A DNA stretch of 64,000 nt from Prosopocoilus inquinatus (GCA_036172665.1 CM069870.1:29858001-29922000); one strand, 5' to 3'. Positions 24,093 to 34,812 are shown, numbered from the stretch's first letter. A program made the numbers and translations. Notes: a model not told the origin generated them from the letters alone.

Positions 24093-24920
24093 CAGGATGT
24101 TCTTTTACTGTGTACTAATAAGAAAAAATCAGTATAAGTACATGAAATGCTGCTTAGTGTGCGTTTTTTTCCGTTGGTTACCGTACTATAGCCAAAAAAA
24201 TTTGGAGTCAAACCCATTTCGTAGCGTTTTGTAATAATAATCACCGATATCGTTTATTAATTATTTTATTTACAATTTTAATTCACTGAGCGAAGTAATA
24301 TGTTTCACGATGTCAACTATCGACGAATAAGTTTAAAATTTATGCACCAATTAGGCAAGCGCGTTAAAAATGTTCTTCCTTCACCCTTTAATAAACGTAA
24401 ATAAACTTTTACTGTAATCTCTCTGCTAGCTATGAAAGTATTACTACTTACGGTCCACGGAAAAAAAAGTAAATTATATGTCTATTAAAAATAATATGGA
24501 ATGAGAAATTGCAATTTGTTTGTACCTCGCTTTTAATTTGTTCGGCAAATACGAACCGCAGCTTCTTGAATTGCACTAGATTTTAATTTAAAAATACTTA
24601 AACTTGTAATGACTTGCAGTGAAGTTAATTTAAATTGTAAACGTTTTGGTCGATCAGCTGTGATCGTAGCGGGTTACGTCAATCGTGCTCAAGAGCAAGT
24701 AACGCACTGACCCTGGCCTACTTCGGCTGCGGATCTAAATTGAAGCGCCCGACACGTTCCACTTTTAGCTATGCCAGCAGTTCTCAAACGGTGTAGTAAT
24801 AATCTGCCACTGCATTTTTCTCGAAAACTATTAAATATGTGTTAAGAAAATTTCAATCGTTGCCATTTGTGGTGATATATTACAGGTTTAAATATTTGCA
24901 CACAGTAAAAGAACACTCTG
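24093..24920. mobile_element. R4 relic, internally deleted copy
   Basis: The left end CAGGATGTTCTTTTACTGTG and the right end CACAGTAAAAGAACACTCTG form the R4 terminal inverted repeat. TA follows the right end. It is inverted relative to 6741-8086: its left part (TCAGTATAAGTAC, GAAATGCTGC, ATAGCCAAAAAAATT) matches the right part of the 6741 copy. It is about 520 bp shorter than that copy and has no transposase. It shares CAAGTAACGCACTGACCCTG with 12158-12430. Confidence 0.7.
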
Positions 24921-26157
24921 TATTTTCTTTACTTCGGCTTGTATGTACCTAATCCCAGCTATAGTATTTATTACAAATACTAGGAGATTTATCTGGGTAA
25001 TGAAAGTCTTATTGTCAATCCTTTTAGAACTCTCTTAACTTGGATTAAATAATTTTAGGCCATAAAAATCAATTTAAAATGGGGCTATTATAAATGGTTT
25101 TGGGGAAAAAAATAGTAATTTTAGTTGGTAGATATATTAATATCAGTTACTTTAATAGTAAAGTTCGGGAGAATATATTTTGTGTCATTAAAATTATAAT
25201 CAAGCGGATCAATAATTTATTAGATCGTAGCGTGCGCGCTACATTATTATATTATATTACATTAATAAAATTAGCGCCGCCAGAAAGACGGTGTCGTAAG
25301 ATACAACAAAAAAAAAAAAAACTTACAGTGGTCTAATCAGTTTTTTCTTGTTTATTAGTTTAGTTTAATGTACCTGGATGATGATCGCCCAGATCAGCGA
25401 TGCTCAGGGCGGCTTCAAAAGCGCTATTCCCGCTCTCAATTATTTCGGAGAAACGAGAATTCACTCACAGAGAAGCACCCGGCAAATAAATACTTAATAA
25501 ATGTTTCATGATGGAAGTATACTTCCCTGCTAGTGAGCATCACTGGCTTTACGGGGTGATCTCACCGGTTTTAAACATTTTTTACCGTTTTTTTTGTTGT
25601 CGCGACCTTCCAAGATGCTATTTGGAATTACAATTAACAAGCGCGAATAAGGCAACCAAAGTGTGCTCAAAATTACAGATATGGACACTGTGAGATAAAC
25701 CGAATAAAATAAATACCTTGAGCTGGTGCAATGTAAGGACTCGGTTCAATCTGAACATCAAAGAAAATTCGCGCTCATAGCCGATGTTCCTTTGGTAACG
25801 AATTCATTTTCTGATAACTTCAAATAACTGGACCAGTGATGAATAGTGCCGTAAGTCATCATATTACATTTAAATCCCCACGAAAATGTGACGGAGGAAT
25901 AATTGGTATATGTAGGATAGTCTCATTTAGAAGTAACGAGAGAAGAAATCGCCGTTCTGGGGGCTAATTGGTGAACAATCGTACGTATTTAAGATAAATA
26001 AATCAGTGGAATACGGAATAACCTGTATTATTTATATTTTGCAGATACGTATAGGTATTAGTAATAAATGTTAAGTATACTTGAAGTTGGTTCTTTTCCG
26101 ATGAAAATTGTAATTTTAGAAAAACTTTGTAGTTATGTATACTAATAATAAAAGAAA
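24921..26157. other. Unassigned stretch
   Basis: No supported gene. 25370-25700 is less AT-rich than its surroundings but has no recognised coding motif. A TAGCGTGCGCGCTA palindrome lies at about 25227. Confidence 0.4.
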
Positions 26158-26285
26158 AATTTTGTGCAAATCGTTCTTGATTGCAGCGAAAATCTCGAGC
26201 AGCCTCTGTACAGCTGTTTCAGCCCTGCTTGGCGCTTCTTCAGCAGAGATGTAGCTCAACATTCCCACTGCTATTTTATCTGTTC
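26158..26285 (-). repeat. R1 dispersed repeat, partial copy
   Basis: Core R1 sequence from TTTTGTGCAAATCGTTCTTG through CCTCTGTACAGCTGTTTCAG to GCTCAACATTCCCACTG, then jumping directly to the outer end TATTTTATCTGTTCA. The middle is therefore deleted. Confidence 0.75.
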
Positions 26286-26335
26286 ATCACTAATAATAAA
26301 GGAATTATATATTTGATTCTCCTTTCTACGTTTAT

Positions 26336-26555
26336 CAAACCGTCGGTTTACAAGAGGTGACCAAGTCCACCGATAGTAGTTTGGAGTTATTAGAATTTTA
26401 ATATTTGCCCATGTACCTTACATTCAATATTTTTTTATTTAAAATAAACTAGCCTGATTACTGATTTTATAATCATAAGCAAATATTAAAATTCTAATAA
26501 CTCAAAAATACTATCGGTGGACTTGTCACCTTCTGTTGTAGACCGATGAAATGAT
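26336..26555. mobile_element. 220-bp MITE with about 75-bp inverted arms
   Basis: The left arm contains AAGTCCACCGATAGTA and GAGTTATTAGAATTTTAATA. The right arm contains their exact complements (TATTAAAATTCTAATAACTC, TACTATCGGTGGACTT). The match extends outward with mismatches through GGTGAC and CGTCGGTTTACAA/CATCGGTCTACAA. The central spacer is about 70 bp. The target duplication is not clear. Confidence 0.8.
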
Positions 26556-26919
26556 TTACTCTACTATTTTTATCTCACATACAATTGTCATACTGGTATA
26601 TAGTTTTAGCGGCGCCTATATTTATACTTTTTTTCGCAAATAATACTATTTATGATTTCTTTGATATTTTATTAGATTATGAAACGCTTAACTAGATTAT
26701 TGTTTTTGTTTTCGTAATTTTAAAAGTTTTGAAAATATGTGTTGTACTGATATTAGTCGACTCACTTCTTCAAATTGGAGAAAAGTGGAACAAGTCTAAG
26801 AATGAAAATAATTAGTAATGTACACGAATAATGTAATGTATGTACACGAAGTTTCTTGTTTGAAAAATATAATTATAAATAAGGTAACCAGAAATGCTTT
26901 ATAAACATTTACAGCAGCT

Positions 26920-27384
26920 TAATAGATCATGAATATGCTTTATAAAGGGTTTGGACATCAGTTTCTGAAAATCACTTGGACACTTTTGTCCAGTTTTTTT
27001 GAACTGGTCTAGTGTGTTGGTTGCTTCAACATCTTTCCGGAGTCTTGCCTTCATGATTGCCCAAAATCTTTCAATTCAAAACTATACTCCCCCTCATGTC
27101 TTTGAATTAATGGTAGGATTTGCTTTTCCAGACATTCTTTCACATACACATCAGTTTTCATAGACTGGTCAGTAAAAAAGGCTTTGCTTTTCATACAGCG
27201 CTCGCAGATTGCCTGCCATTCAAGCACCTTCTTTCCAAACTTTTCCACGAAGATCGACTTCTCCGCATTTGGGATGTCACTTCCTTGCGTAAAAATGTAG
27301 TATTATGGTCCTGGTAATGTTTTATAGTCTAGTTTAACGTACGTTTCGTCGTCAAACAAAACATCAAAATCGATACAATCAAAC
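26920..27384 (-). pseudogene. Tc1/mariner-type transposase remnant (insect DDE family)
   Basis: On the minus strand from about 27384 the frame reads FDVLFDDETYVKLDYKTLPG, containing the first catalytic Asp. After one TAA it gives SIFVEKFGKKVLEWQAICE, SKAFFT, YVKECLEKQILPLIQRHEG. This order is characteristic of a widespread insect mariner-like transposase family. A stop follows, and the frame then jumps to FWAIMKARLRKD, the conserved block after the last catalytic acidic residue, and an alpha-helical C-terminus. The second-Asp region is deleted. No terminal inverted repeats were recognised. Confidence 0.7.
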
Positions 27385-27544
27385 GCAAAAGATACATTTT
27401 AAAAAATTTAAATATATCAGAATGTCTGGATAGTGTAAACTTCACAATGCGTTACCATATTTTCTTAGAAAGGCAATTTAATTTAGAATAAAGTTTGTTG
27501 GGTTTGGTGAAGAAAGACCTACGGAGCTTCCTACATAGAGTGGA

Positions 27545-28181
27545 GGCGAAGAACCATCTTTCAAGAAAATAAACAAAAAGGAAAGGGCACAATTACGTTC
27601 CTCTATTAAATCTCGAGGAAATATTAACATTTATGAGTAATCCGAGAACATAAGTTCGCTACTAAAACTGCAGCTGAAATGAACCATAGGTATACATTAT
27701 TACTATTAAAAAAAAATCAAAATATAATTTTTATCAAATGAAAATTTCACTATATTAATCTTTAATTTATTTTCAATATCTAATCGATATCCAACGCTAA
27801 TGATTTGTTATTGAAAATGTTTGAGCCTCTAGTGTTACTTATGTTTTTTTTTTTAATTCGATAAAATACGATTGAATATTTAAAAAGGTAAGACAGCGTT
27901 TGCAAAAAATCAGCTAAAAATCATTAGCCAATATTCAACAGTTCCCAAGATATCGATTAAATGTTGAAAATAAATTGAAGGATTAATGGAGTTAAATTTT
28001 CATTAGATAAAAATAATATTTGAAAGTTTTTGTTTGAACTTTAGCAATTAATAAATTTTAGTTGTAAGAATTCCTCGTAGTGAACTTACGTTCTCGGATT
28101 ACTTAGAAATGTCAATACTTCATTGAAGTTTAATAAATCTAATTATGCCCTTTCTTTTTTCTTCATTTCCTTTTCTTCGTC
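27545..28181. mobile_element. 640-bp near-palindromic element
   Basis: Almost the whole segment folds on itself about a centre near 27870. Paired blocks, outside to inside, are GCGAAGAA, AAAGGGCA.AATTA, AGTAATCCGAGAAC.TAAGTT, TTTTTATC.AATGAAAATTT, TTTATTTTCAA and TAATCGATATC. The arms are about 300 bp with scattered substitutions and small gaps. It is non-coding. The exact ends and target duplication are uncertain. Confidence 0.75.
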
Positions 28182-28754
28182 ACATGTTGGATCACACTAA
28201 AGCTATTTAATAATGTCAAAGTATATAGGGCGTTCCATTTAATTTTCTGTAAAATTTAAACTTTTAAGTTTCAATTGTTTCTATGCAAACGTACAGCTGA
28301 GCGCACTTTAAGTGCTACAATTTGACATTACTGTGAGCCTTGTAGCATAAGGTCTTAAGGGTGAAGTTTGCTTGTAGTTGGTGCATTTCAGTTGTGTATC
28401 AGTTGTATATCAAAAATGTTACTTTTACTCATAGGGAATATTCTAAACAATATTTATAATTAGTTATTATATTCGACGCTGATTATGAATAAAATACTTC
28501 TACGTCTTAGCTCTTTAATTCAATGGAAGAGCTGTGGTTTCGATTTAGGGCTGCAGTTGTAAGTTTGTAAGAGATCTATCGAAATTTGTATATTCCATTT
28601 AAAAAAGTATAAATTTGGTAGATAACTCACTTATGGAACATGCTGTACATGTCAAAATAATTTTCGGATATAGAGCTAATTACAGACATTAACTTTTGTG
28701 TAAGACATTTTCTTCTATAATTAATAATTAAGATGCTGTTGAAGAAATCAATAC
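28182..28754. other. Unassigned AT-rich stretch
   Basis: No supported gene. TATAGGGCGTTCCATTTAAT at 28226 and TTATGGAACATGCTGTAC at 28632 weakly resemble a mariner terminal pair but are too diverged to call. Confidence 0.4.
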
Positions 28755-29949
28755 TAAAGTCCGGATTTATATGTGCTAAAAAAGTGGAAAATAAGTTTTT
28801 TTTATGCGATTAAAATGGATCAAAATATGGATATTATATGCGATAAAAATTTTATTTTACTTATACATACTTTAGAATAATAAAAACATAAATTGTTTCA
28901 TATAAGTAATTTTAACACTTAACACTTAAATAGTAGGATTACAAAATATAATCAACAGTTGATTTAAATTATTTGGGGTAAAATTTTGTCGTATGTCTGT
29001 CAAAATATATTTATAAGAGGAAAACGAACGCTCGACATCGCATGAAGTAATGGGCGCAAATTTCATGGATGCTACATCTTTGGGGTCCATGTCCAAATCC
29101 TCTTCACTTTGACCTTTTAAAACTAAACAGATTTTCCTCATTTTATTGTAGTCAGGATTACGTAATAGAACTTTGTCTAATTTTGCCATTAACTTCTCTC
29201 CTATCTCCCCTGGAATTGATTTTACACTTTCAATTGCATCATCGACCACTTCAAACGAATCTAATAGAGCCGTCTGGGATGATTCCAACTTTTTAATGGT
29301 GAATATTAAAACCGAAAAATGAGTTTTAATGAATGCTAATTGATTCCCGATGTTTGTGTTCGACATGCATTCCTTACAAATTCTTAAAGCCGCTGAATTG
29401 GAATCATCCAATTCTAAGAAAATTTCCTTTAATTGTTTAAAGTTATCTGCGTAAAAATTTGCTGCTTCAAGCCACGTACCCCATCTCGTAATTATTGGTT
29501 CTGGTGGTAATGGCAGCTCAGCAGCTAATTCTTTATAGTGTTGTATACGCAGTGGGGCTTTAAGAAACGCCTTTTTTCCGTTATTGATCAACTTATTTAC
29601 TGTTGGGTATTCTGGTCGCACCAATTCAGCGAGCCTATTCATTGTGTGAGCCATACAAGTGAAGTGCATCAGATTTGGGTAAAACACCTGTAAAGCCTGT
29701 CCTGCTTTTATCATGTAGGCTGCTGCATCAAACACCATTAGTAATATATTTTCCGATTTAACTTGATTAGGTGCATATAAAAGTGTCAAGCTGTCGTTAA
29801 TAAAACGTGCGATCGTTGAATGATTTGTTTTTTCCAAAACTGCACTATTTACCAAATAAGATATTGGTGCAACTGTGTTGCTTAATACTCCTGCTAACAT
29901 ATTTGCTATATAACGACCGCAGGCATCTGTCGTTTCATCAACTACTATA

Positions 29950-31705
29950 CACGGTGGCCAGAAAAATGCGGACAAGCGCCAGGTAGAACGATTCTTTGTT
30001 CAATTCTGAGGCGATAATCTTAATCCAAAAAAGTTATGCGGTCCTTCCTTAAGGCGCACGAGACCATCAAACCTTAAGATGTACGGGTAAAATTTAGCAA
30101 AATTCGTCAAATTTATCTATGTAAAATCATTGTGGTGAAATTTAGAAATGGAATTATCTCAAATGCATTGATGTAACTAATCGATTAATACCAATGGTTT
30201 ACATTTTTAACATTTCTTCATTGGCTTTTTTGAAATTAAAGTACATATGGCAACGTGGTACTGTAAGGCTGCTTGTTTAAAAGTAGTAAGTAGTTGTCAA
30301 TTTTTGACGTTTCTCATGTGACATTTGGCTCTTGAAATAAGATAAACATTTTGTGCTGTTCTTAGTACCGAACAATGTTTACCTTTGGAGAATACGCCGA
30401 CATGTATATGGTATTCGGATTTTGCAATGGAAATGCAAACTTGGCAAAAGAAGAATATCAAATACGGTATCCTCAACGGCGACATCCATCCACCAACACG
30501 TTCCGTAGAATGGATCAGCGACTTAGAGAAACTGGCTCCTTTATACCGAATTATCGTAACAGCGGTAGACCTAGAGGGCGTCGAACAGTTCAATTAGAAG
30601 AGCAAATATTGGATGCTGTTTACGAAGATCCGACGTCCAGCACAAGACAAATAGCTCGGGAACTAAATATTCCTAGCAAAACAACAGTGCACTCAGTATT
30701 ATCTCAAAATTTGTTGCATCCGTTTCATGCAAGGAAAGTGCAGCCTTTGTATGTGAACGATAATGTGCACAGAAGAATGTTTTGTAACAATATTTTACAA
30801 AGGATTCAAGAAGAGCCGAACTTTTTATTGCATATTCTCTGGAGCGACGAATGCTTGTTTACGAGAGATGGCGTCTTTAATAGCCATAATTTTCATTTTT
30901 GGGCGGACGAAAATCCCAAGGCATTAAGGGAAATTGGACATCAGAGAAGATTTTCGGTAAATGTTTGGCTGGGGATTTTAAATCTCCGAGTTGTTGGACC
31001 AATATTTCTTCCAAATCGTCTAAATGGAATTGAGTACGTTAACGTTTTAGAAGAAGTACTGGATAATATTCCACTGAATTTGAGACCCAACATGTTGTAC
31101 ATGCATGACGGAGCCCCTGCTCACAATGCCAGAATTTCTAGGGATTGGTTAAACGAACACTTTTCGAATCGGTGGATAGGGCGTAACGGTCCAATAGCAT
31201 GGCCGGCAAGATCTCCCGATATTAATCCTCTGGACTTTTTCGTTTGGGGGTTTTTAAAGGAAAAGGTCTATGCAACGCCTCCAGTGAACGAAGAGGATGT
31301 AATTAATAAAATTACGGCGGCAGTTCGATTAATCACCCCGGATATGTTGGAGCGCGTTTTGAATTCGCTTCCTCGAAGATTGGAATTATGTCTGGAAACT
31401 GATGGCTACCAATTTGAACAGTTCTTATAATTTTTTCATATTATCTTTAAATTTGAATACAATTGGTATCCATGTTAACATAAAATTCTTGCTAATTTGC
31501 GTATTTACCTGATTTATAGTAAATAATAAAATGATTACTACCACAGTACTTGTCTGATTAGGTGTTGCCAAATTTACAATTCTTTTAAGCTGCTCGTGTG
31601 ACTTAAGAAAGCACTGTACTACTTTTTTCAATTAAGATTGTCAACTCAGAATTAAACAAAGATTTGGCCTGCGTGGCGTTTGTCCGCATTTTTCTGGCCA
31701 CCGTG
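29950..31705 (+). mobile_element. Complete Tc1/mariner-superfamily transposon, apparently intact
   Basis: It is bounded by inverted repeats. CACGGTGGCCAGAAAAATGC begins the left end and its exact complement closes the right end. The match runs 32 bp with one difference (GGACAAGCGCCA against GGACAAACGCCA). The TA target is duplicated at 29948-29949 and 31706-31707. Length is 1756 bp. It carries the intact ORF 30375-31430 with about 425 bp of 5' and 275 bp of 3' non-coding sequence. It was inserted into the coding region of a hAT transposase, in the opposite direction. Confidence 0.95.
30375..31430 (+). CDS. Tc1/mariner-superfamily DDD transposase, 351 aa
   Basis: Uninterrupted frame of 351 codons, normal length for a mariner-type transposase. 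The N-terminal third (about 1-110) is the paired helix-turn-helix DNA-binding region, with GSFIPNYRNSGRPRGRR forming the GRPR-like linker and SSTRQIARELNIPSKTTV the second HTH. The catalytic core has WSDECLF (Asp158), HDGAPAHNA (Asp245) and ARSPDINPLDFFVWG (Asp287). The second and third Asp are separated by 41 residues, a DD41D signature, longer than the 34 of classical mariners. An enzyme of this kind would bind the TIRs and catalyse cut-and-paste transposition into TA in the nucleus. Intact TIRs, all three Asp and no stops make it a plausible active copy. Finer family assignment (for example rosa-like DD41D) needs a phylogeny. Confidence 0.93.
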   Translation: MFTFGEYADMYMVFGFCNGNANLAKEEYQIRYPQRRHPSTNTFRRMDQRLRETGSFIPNYRNSGRPRGRRTVQLEEQILDAVYEDPTSSTRQIARELNIPSKTTVHSVLSQNLLHPFHARKVQPLYVNDNVHRRMFCNNILQRIQEEPNFLLHILWSDECLFTRDGVFNSHNFHFWADENPKALREIGHQRRFSVNVWLGILNLRVVGPIFLPNRLNGIEYVNVLEEVLDNIPLNLRPNMLYMHDGAPAHNARISRDWLNEHFSNRWIGRNGPIAWPARSPDINPLDFFVWGFLKEKVYATPPVNEEDVINKITAAVRLITPDMLERVLNSLPRRLELCLETDGYQFEQFL

Positions 31706-32694
31706 TATAAATATTGTTGTCGCTAAGCTTCTCTCTTATTTTCTTCATCCGTTGCTGGTAGCATATACTTAGATAGTTTTTCCGCAAAGTCGATTCATTT
31801 GGAATATGACGATTGCAATATTTTTCCAAAAAAGTTCGAAAACTTGCTTGTTCAAGTTTATGCCAAGGAATGTTTGACTCTGCCATAGCACTGCACAAGT
31901 CTAAAAAGAATTCATTTCCTGTGTCACTGCCCTGTGAGTTACTGGCTGTTGAAGAAATAAAAGACTGCTTAAAGTTAGACACACATCTTTTCTCCGACTC
32001 CTTATGGAGGTTTGTAGCCAAATGTTGATCAATCTGGTACTTTTGGTCTGACGACACCTTAAAATATTGTCAAAATGAAAATGTGATTTTTAAGAGAATT
32101 TGTAAGGTATCTACCTGTTTTGAGCATGCATTGCAAAAAATAACTTTTCCATCTGTAGTTAGATGTTTAGATGCTTTAATCCATTTTTTCAATAGCTCGG
32201 ATCGAGAGGATGCTACTTTCGGCATTTTGAAAAGATAAGCACTGAATTTATTTCGTCTTTAAATTAAATAAGAAAATAACAACTAATTCGCGTTGATAAA
32301 TACACTAGTCACTAGTCACACACATTCACGGAGTTCTTATCTCAAACTGAAATGCAAAACATAAGTGCAAAATGCAAGTGCAAGTCGTTACAGATTCCCA
32401 GAAAATCACATTCCGGGAAATCGTAAAATAAAGTGGCCAGACGTTGAGGAGAATAAATTACTTCTTGGAAAAGCTGCAGACTTGAATATTGACCGTATAT
32501 GGAATTATAATGTTATTTATATCAATATATGGATAAATAAATAAATATGCGCTAAAAGTCTAAAATATTAAGTTATATGCGAAATAAAACTACCATTTTT
32601 GGGCTTCTCTAATCAACAAACATATAAATACAAAACGCCAAGTTTAGGTATGTTAGAGTAAAAAACTTGTAAAAACTTATAAATCCGGTCTCTA

Positions 32695-33493
32695 CTAATG
32701 ACACAACCTGTATATTCTAGTGATACTATTCTATTTTCAAATACTGCAACTGTTTATAATATATTTCAAAGACAAAAAAATAAGAGAAAGAAGAATTATG
32801 ATTTTTGTCCTTTTCCGCCTATCATGCAACACACTGTGCTCAGGTACGAACGTGATATTCTATTTCGCAAATACAGTTCCATCACACAAATAAGCCGTCT
32901 TTCTTTTAGTTTGTATATTGTATTGACAACTGAAGAATTAGAATATTTATTGATCATATATGGTATAGGTATAATAATCAGGCGTCAGCCTATAAGAGAA
33001 TTAGTAGAAAAAACGCGCTATTTTATAGTGTACTTCAATTTAATTGTAAATGATAATTGTGGTTCGTTAAATTTATTTTAAAATTAAAACTCGATATGCT
33101 TAATAAACTAATTTACTTAAAGTAACACATAAACACTAATTTATTTAACGCGGAAGAACACTAATGGTCAGTTGCACCATACACTTCAGCCGATCTTAAA
33201 TTTAAATATTGCTCATAATGTGACGTTGGAGATTACACAACATTAAATTTATCATATTCTAAGTGATGCTTAAAGTTAAGTTAACCTTAAGTGTTTGATG
33301 CCATTATTACTCCAGCAATGTTTAAAAACGTTCAGAAATCTTAAAAAAAAAGAATAAAATTGTGTACTGACGATTCTGAACATTTAATTTAATCATTTAG
33401 TGGACGAGATTTTTCTTTAATATTTCGTCTAAAACTAATAACTATTTACAGTAAGTTTTTGTGGGCACTTATTACTGTGGGGGATCTCAGAAA
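32695..33493. other. Unassigned AT-rich stretch
   Basis: A 127-codon plus frame at 32698-33081 is the longest unassigned ORF here. It begins at the hAT edge, has no recognised domain and is most likely chance. Nothing else was seen. Confidence 0.4.
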
Positions 33494-33890
33494 CTAGTTG
33501 TTAGTTTTTGTGATGGTAAGATCTAAGAAATTAATTGAAAATTCACTATTTTCTTTCTCGAGTGTAAACTGAATTTTTGAATTTAAACTGTTGAGGGTTT
33601 CCAAAAAGTGGTCTAGTTGTCTGTCTGATAAATTTATCTGCCAGGTATTATCCTTGGAAACCATTGTGCCGATAATAGTTTCCAAGGATATTAACTGGCG
33701 GATACATTTATCAGAAGGTGAAGAAATCTGGCATAGAGACATAAAATATCATCTACATATCGGTACCGGAAAATGATGTTTTTAATTAATTTGTTAGCTG
33801 AGTTTAGAAGAGTTCTTTCGAAATAAAGATTTCAGCTAGCAACAGTGAGAGAGGAGAACCCATTAGTTAACCTGTTTTTGTTTATATATT
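33494..33890 (-). pseudogene. Penelope-like element reverse transcriptase remnant
   Basis: On the minus strand from about 33890 a frame contains the RT catalytic box RYVDDILCLYARF. Another reads HFLETLNSLNSKIQFTLEKE and SINFLDLTITKTN, the pattern found directly after YVDD in Penelope-like RTs (F...LN......I.FT.E.E.....FLD). Between them lies a 92-bp palindrome (33624-33715) that breaks the reading frame and provides the peptide DKCIRQLISLETIIG. Upstream, NGFSSLTVASNLYFERTLL fits the preceding RT block with one mutation-rich patch. Only the palm and part of the thumb survive. No GIY-YIG domain was recognised. Confidence 0.7.
33624..33715. repeat. 92-bp palindromic mini-element inside the Penelope relic
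   Basis: Arms TCTGATAAATTTATCTGCCA and, reverse complemented from the right, TCTGATAAATGTATCCGCCA, both continuing through ATATCCTTGGAAAC-like sequence. The loop is about 15 bp. It interrupts an otherwise alignable RT reading frame, which shows that it is an insertion. The target duplication is unclear. Confidence 0.8.
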
Positions 33891-34060
33891 TTTATTGTTA
33901 AATTGAAAATTATCCTATTCAACGCAATCTTCGAACATATTAAATATTTCTTTATCATTTGGGACATTTTAAATTTACTCTGTTGTATGTTGTTATGTCC
34001 CCCTTACACATATATTCTATGTACGACACGTCAAGCTTTTTGTATTGTTTTGTACTGTAC

Positions 34061-34735
34061 TATACCGGCTGTTTCAAATTGGTTGTGCACTGAAGGGATC
34101 TCCTAAACCGTAAGAGATACAAATTCGGTTAAATGGAAGAAAAGTTGCATGAATCAATGCCTAATTAGTATCCATTGAGAGAATGATTTTCTTTTTCTCT
34201 CTGTATCTCTTTTATTATACATAATTTTGAAATTCTTTCTACAGGCACTTTTTGATTCTGCTTCGAACAAGAGTAATAGAATTGAAGTCAAACGTTTCGT
34301 CTTCCCACGACCATCATCAGTTTCGATTTTTTAAATACAACTTATGTCTTTTTATTGTTCTATTCGATAGAATTTTTTCTCCTGATTACAATGATATATC
34401 ACACTTAATAGTTGATATTAATTTGAAGCTTAAATAATTCAGATTTTATATGAAAATTTTATTTAATACATAATTTCAAATTTTTTGTTCCTTTTCTTAT
34501 CTTTTTATTATTCTAGTCGAAAGCATTTTTTCTTTTGATTTCAGTTAGTATAATACTTAATACCTTTTTTTCAAGTAAAGTTGGAATATGACAAAAAAAC
34601 TGATATCGTTTCGTCATGTTTTTCTTAATAAGTAAATTCATTCCTAACGTCTTTTTTTTATTTGTTAAGTATTATCAAGAACATTCAGTTGTCGGAAGAG
34701 GAAAAGTCAATAAATATTGACTAAATGATATTTTA
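34061..34735 (+). repeat. R2 dispersed repeat, copy a
   Basis: About 680 bp shared with 62404-63085, with the split copy at 52297-52341 plus 56512-56880, and with the inverted partial copy at 63686-64000. It starts TATACCGGCTGTTTCAAATT, a mariner-terminus-like sequence, followed by GGGATCTCCTAAACCGTAAG. Later it has GACCATCATCAGTTTCGATT and a frame of about 61 codons (MILLR...) present in three copies, which is probably coincidental conservation of the repeat. On the minus strand all three inner copies carry CTGATGATGGTC, then GAAACGTTTG. No inverted right end was recognised. Confidence 0.75.
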
Positions 34736-34812
34736 AATTATAAAATTTAAAAAAAAATTAAATTATAAATTTGCGTAAAACGGGACTGAAGTATGTGATT
34801 CATTAAATAGTC

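Larger units (their letters stand above)
28926..32225 (-). pseudogene. hAT transposase, two exons, disrupted by mariner insertion
   Basis: Minus-strand gene model. Exon 1, 32225-32115, starts MPKVASSRSELLKKW and carries a CNAC zinc-ligand pair like a BED finger. A 57-bp GT-AG intron spans 32114-32058. Exon 2 runs from 32057 to the stop at 28926, interrupted at a TA by the mariner (29950-31705). With the insert and one TA omitted, the frame is continuous and the protein would be 494 residues. The catalytic core begins right at the junction with VVDETTDACG, followed by MVFDAAAYMIKAG, HFTCMAHTMNRL and TRWGTWLEA. The C-terminal dimerisation block SCDVERSFSSYK, typical of hAT enzymes, is present. 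No other stop or shift is visible in this model, so the insertion appears to be what inactivated it. Confidence 0.85.
28755..32694 (-). mobile_element. hAT-like DNA transposon, interrupted by a mariner
   Basis: Short inverted ends bracket a hAT transposase gene: left TAAAGTCCGGATTTATA; right, reverse complemented, TAGAGACCGGATTTATA (15 of 17). A subterminal TATGCGA motif recurs near both ends (28804, 28838, 32546 and 32575). Without the 1756-bp mariner and its TA duplication the element is about 2.18 kb, typical for a compact hAT. The flanking octamers ATCAATAC and CTAATGAC match poorly, so the 8-bp duplication expected for hAT is not demonstrated and the ends could be off by a base or two. 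Confidence 0.75.

Noticed and set aside
28226..28656. Possible mariner-like terminal pair TATAGGGCGTTCC / GGAACATGCTGTA
   Set aside because: Too many mismatches and no TA support beyond chance in AT-rich DNA.
32698..33081. 127-codon plus-strand frame
   Set aside because: No domain that I recognise, AT-driven composition, starts at a transposon edge. Length is within chance for such AT-rich DNA with few stops in one frame.
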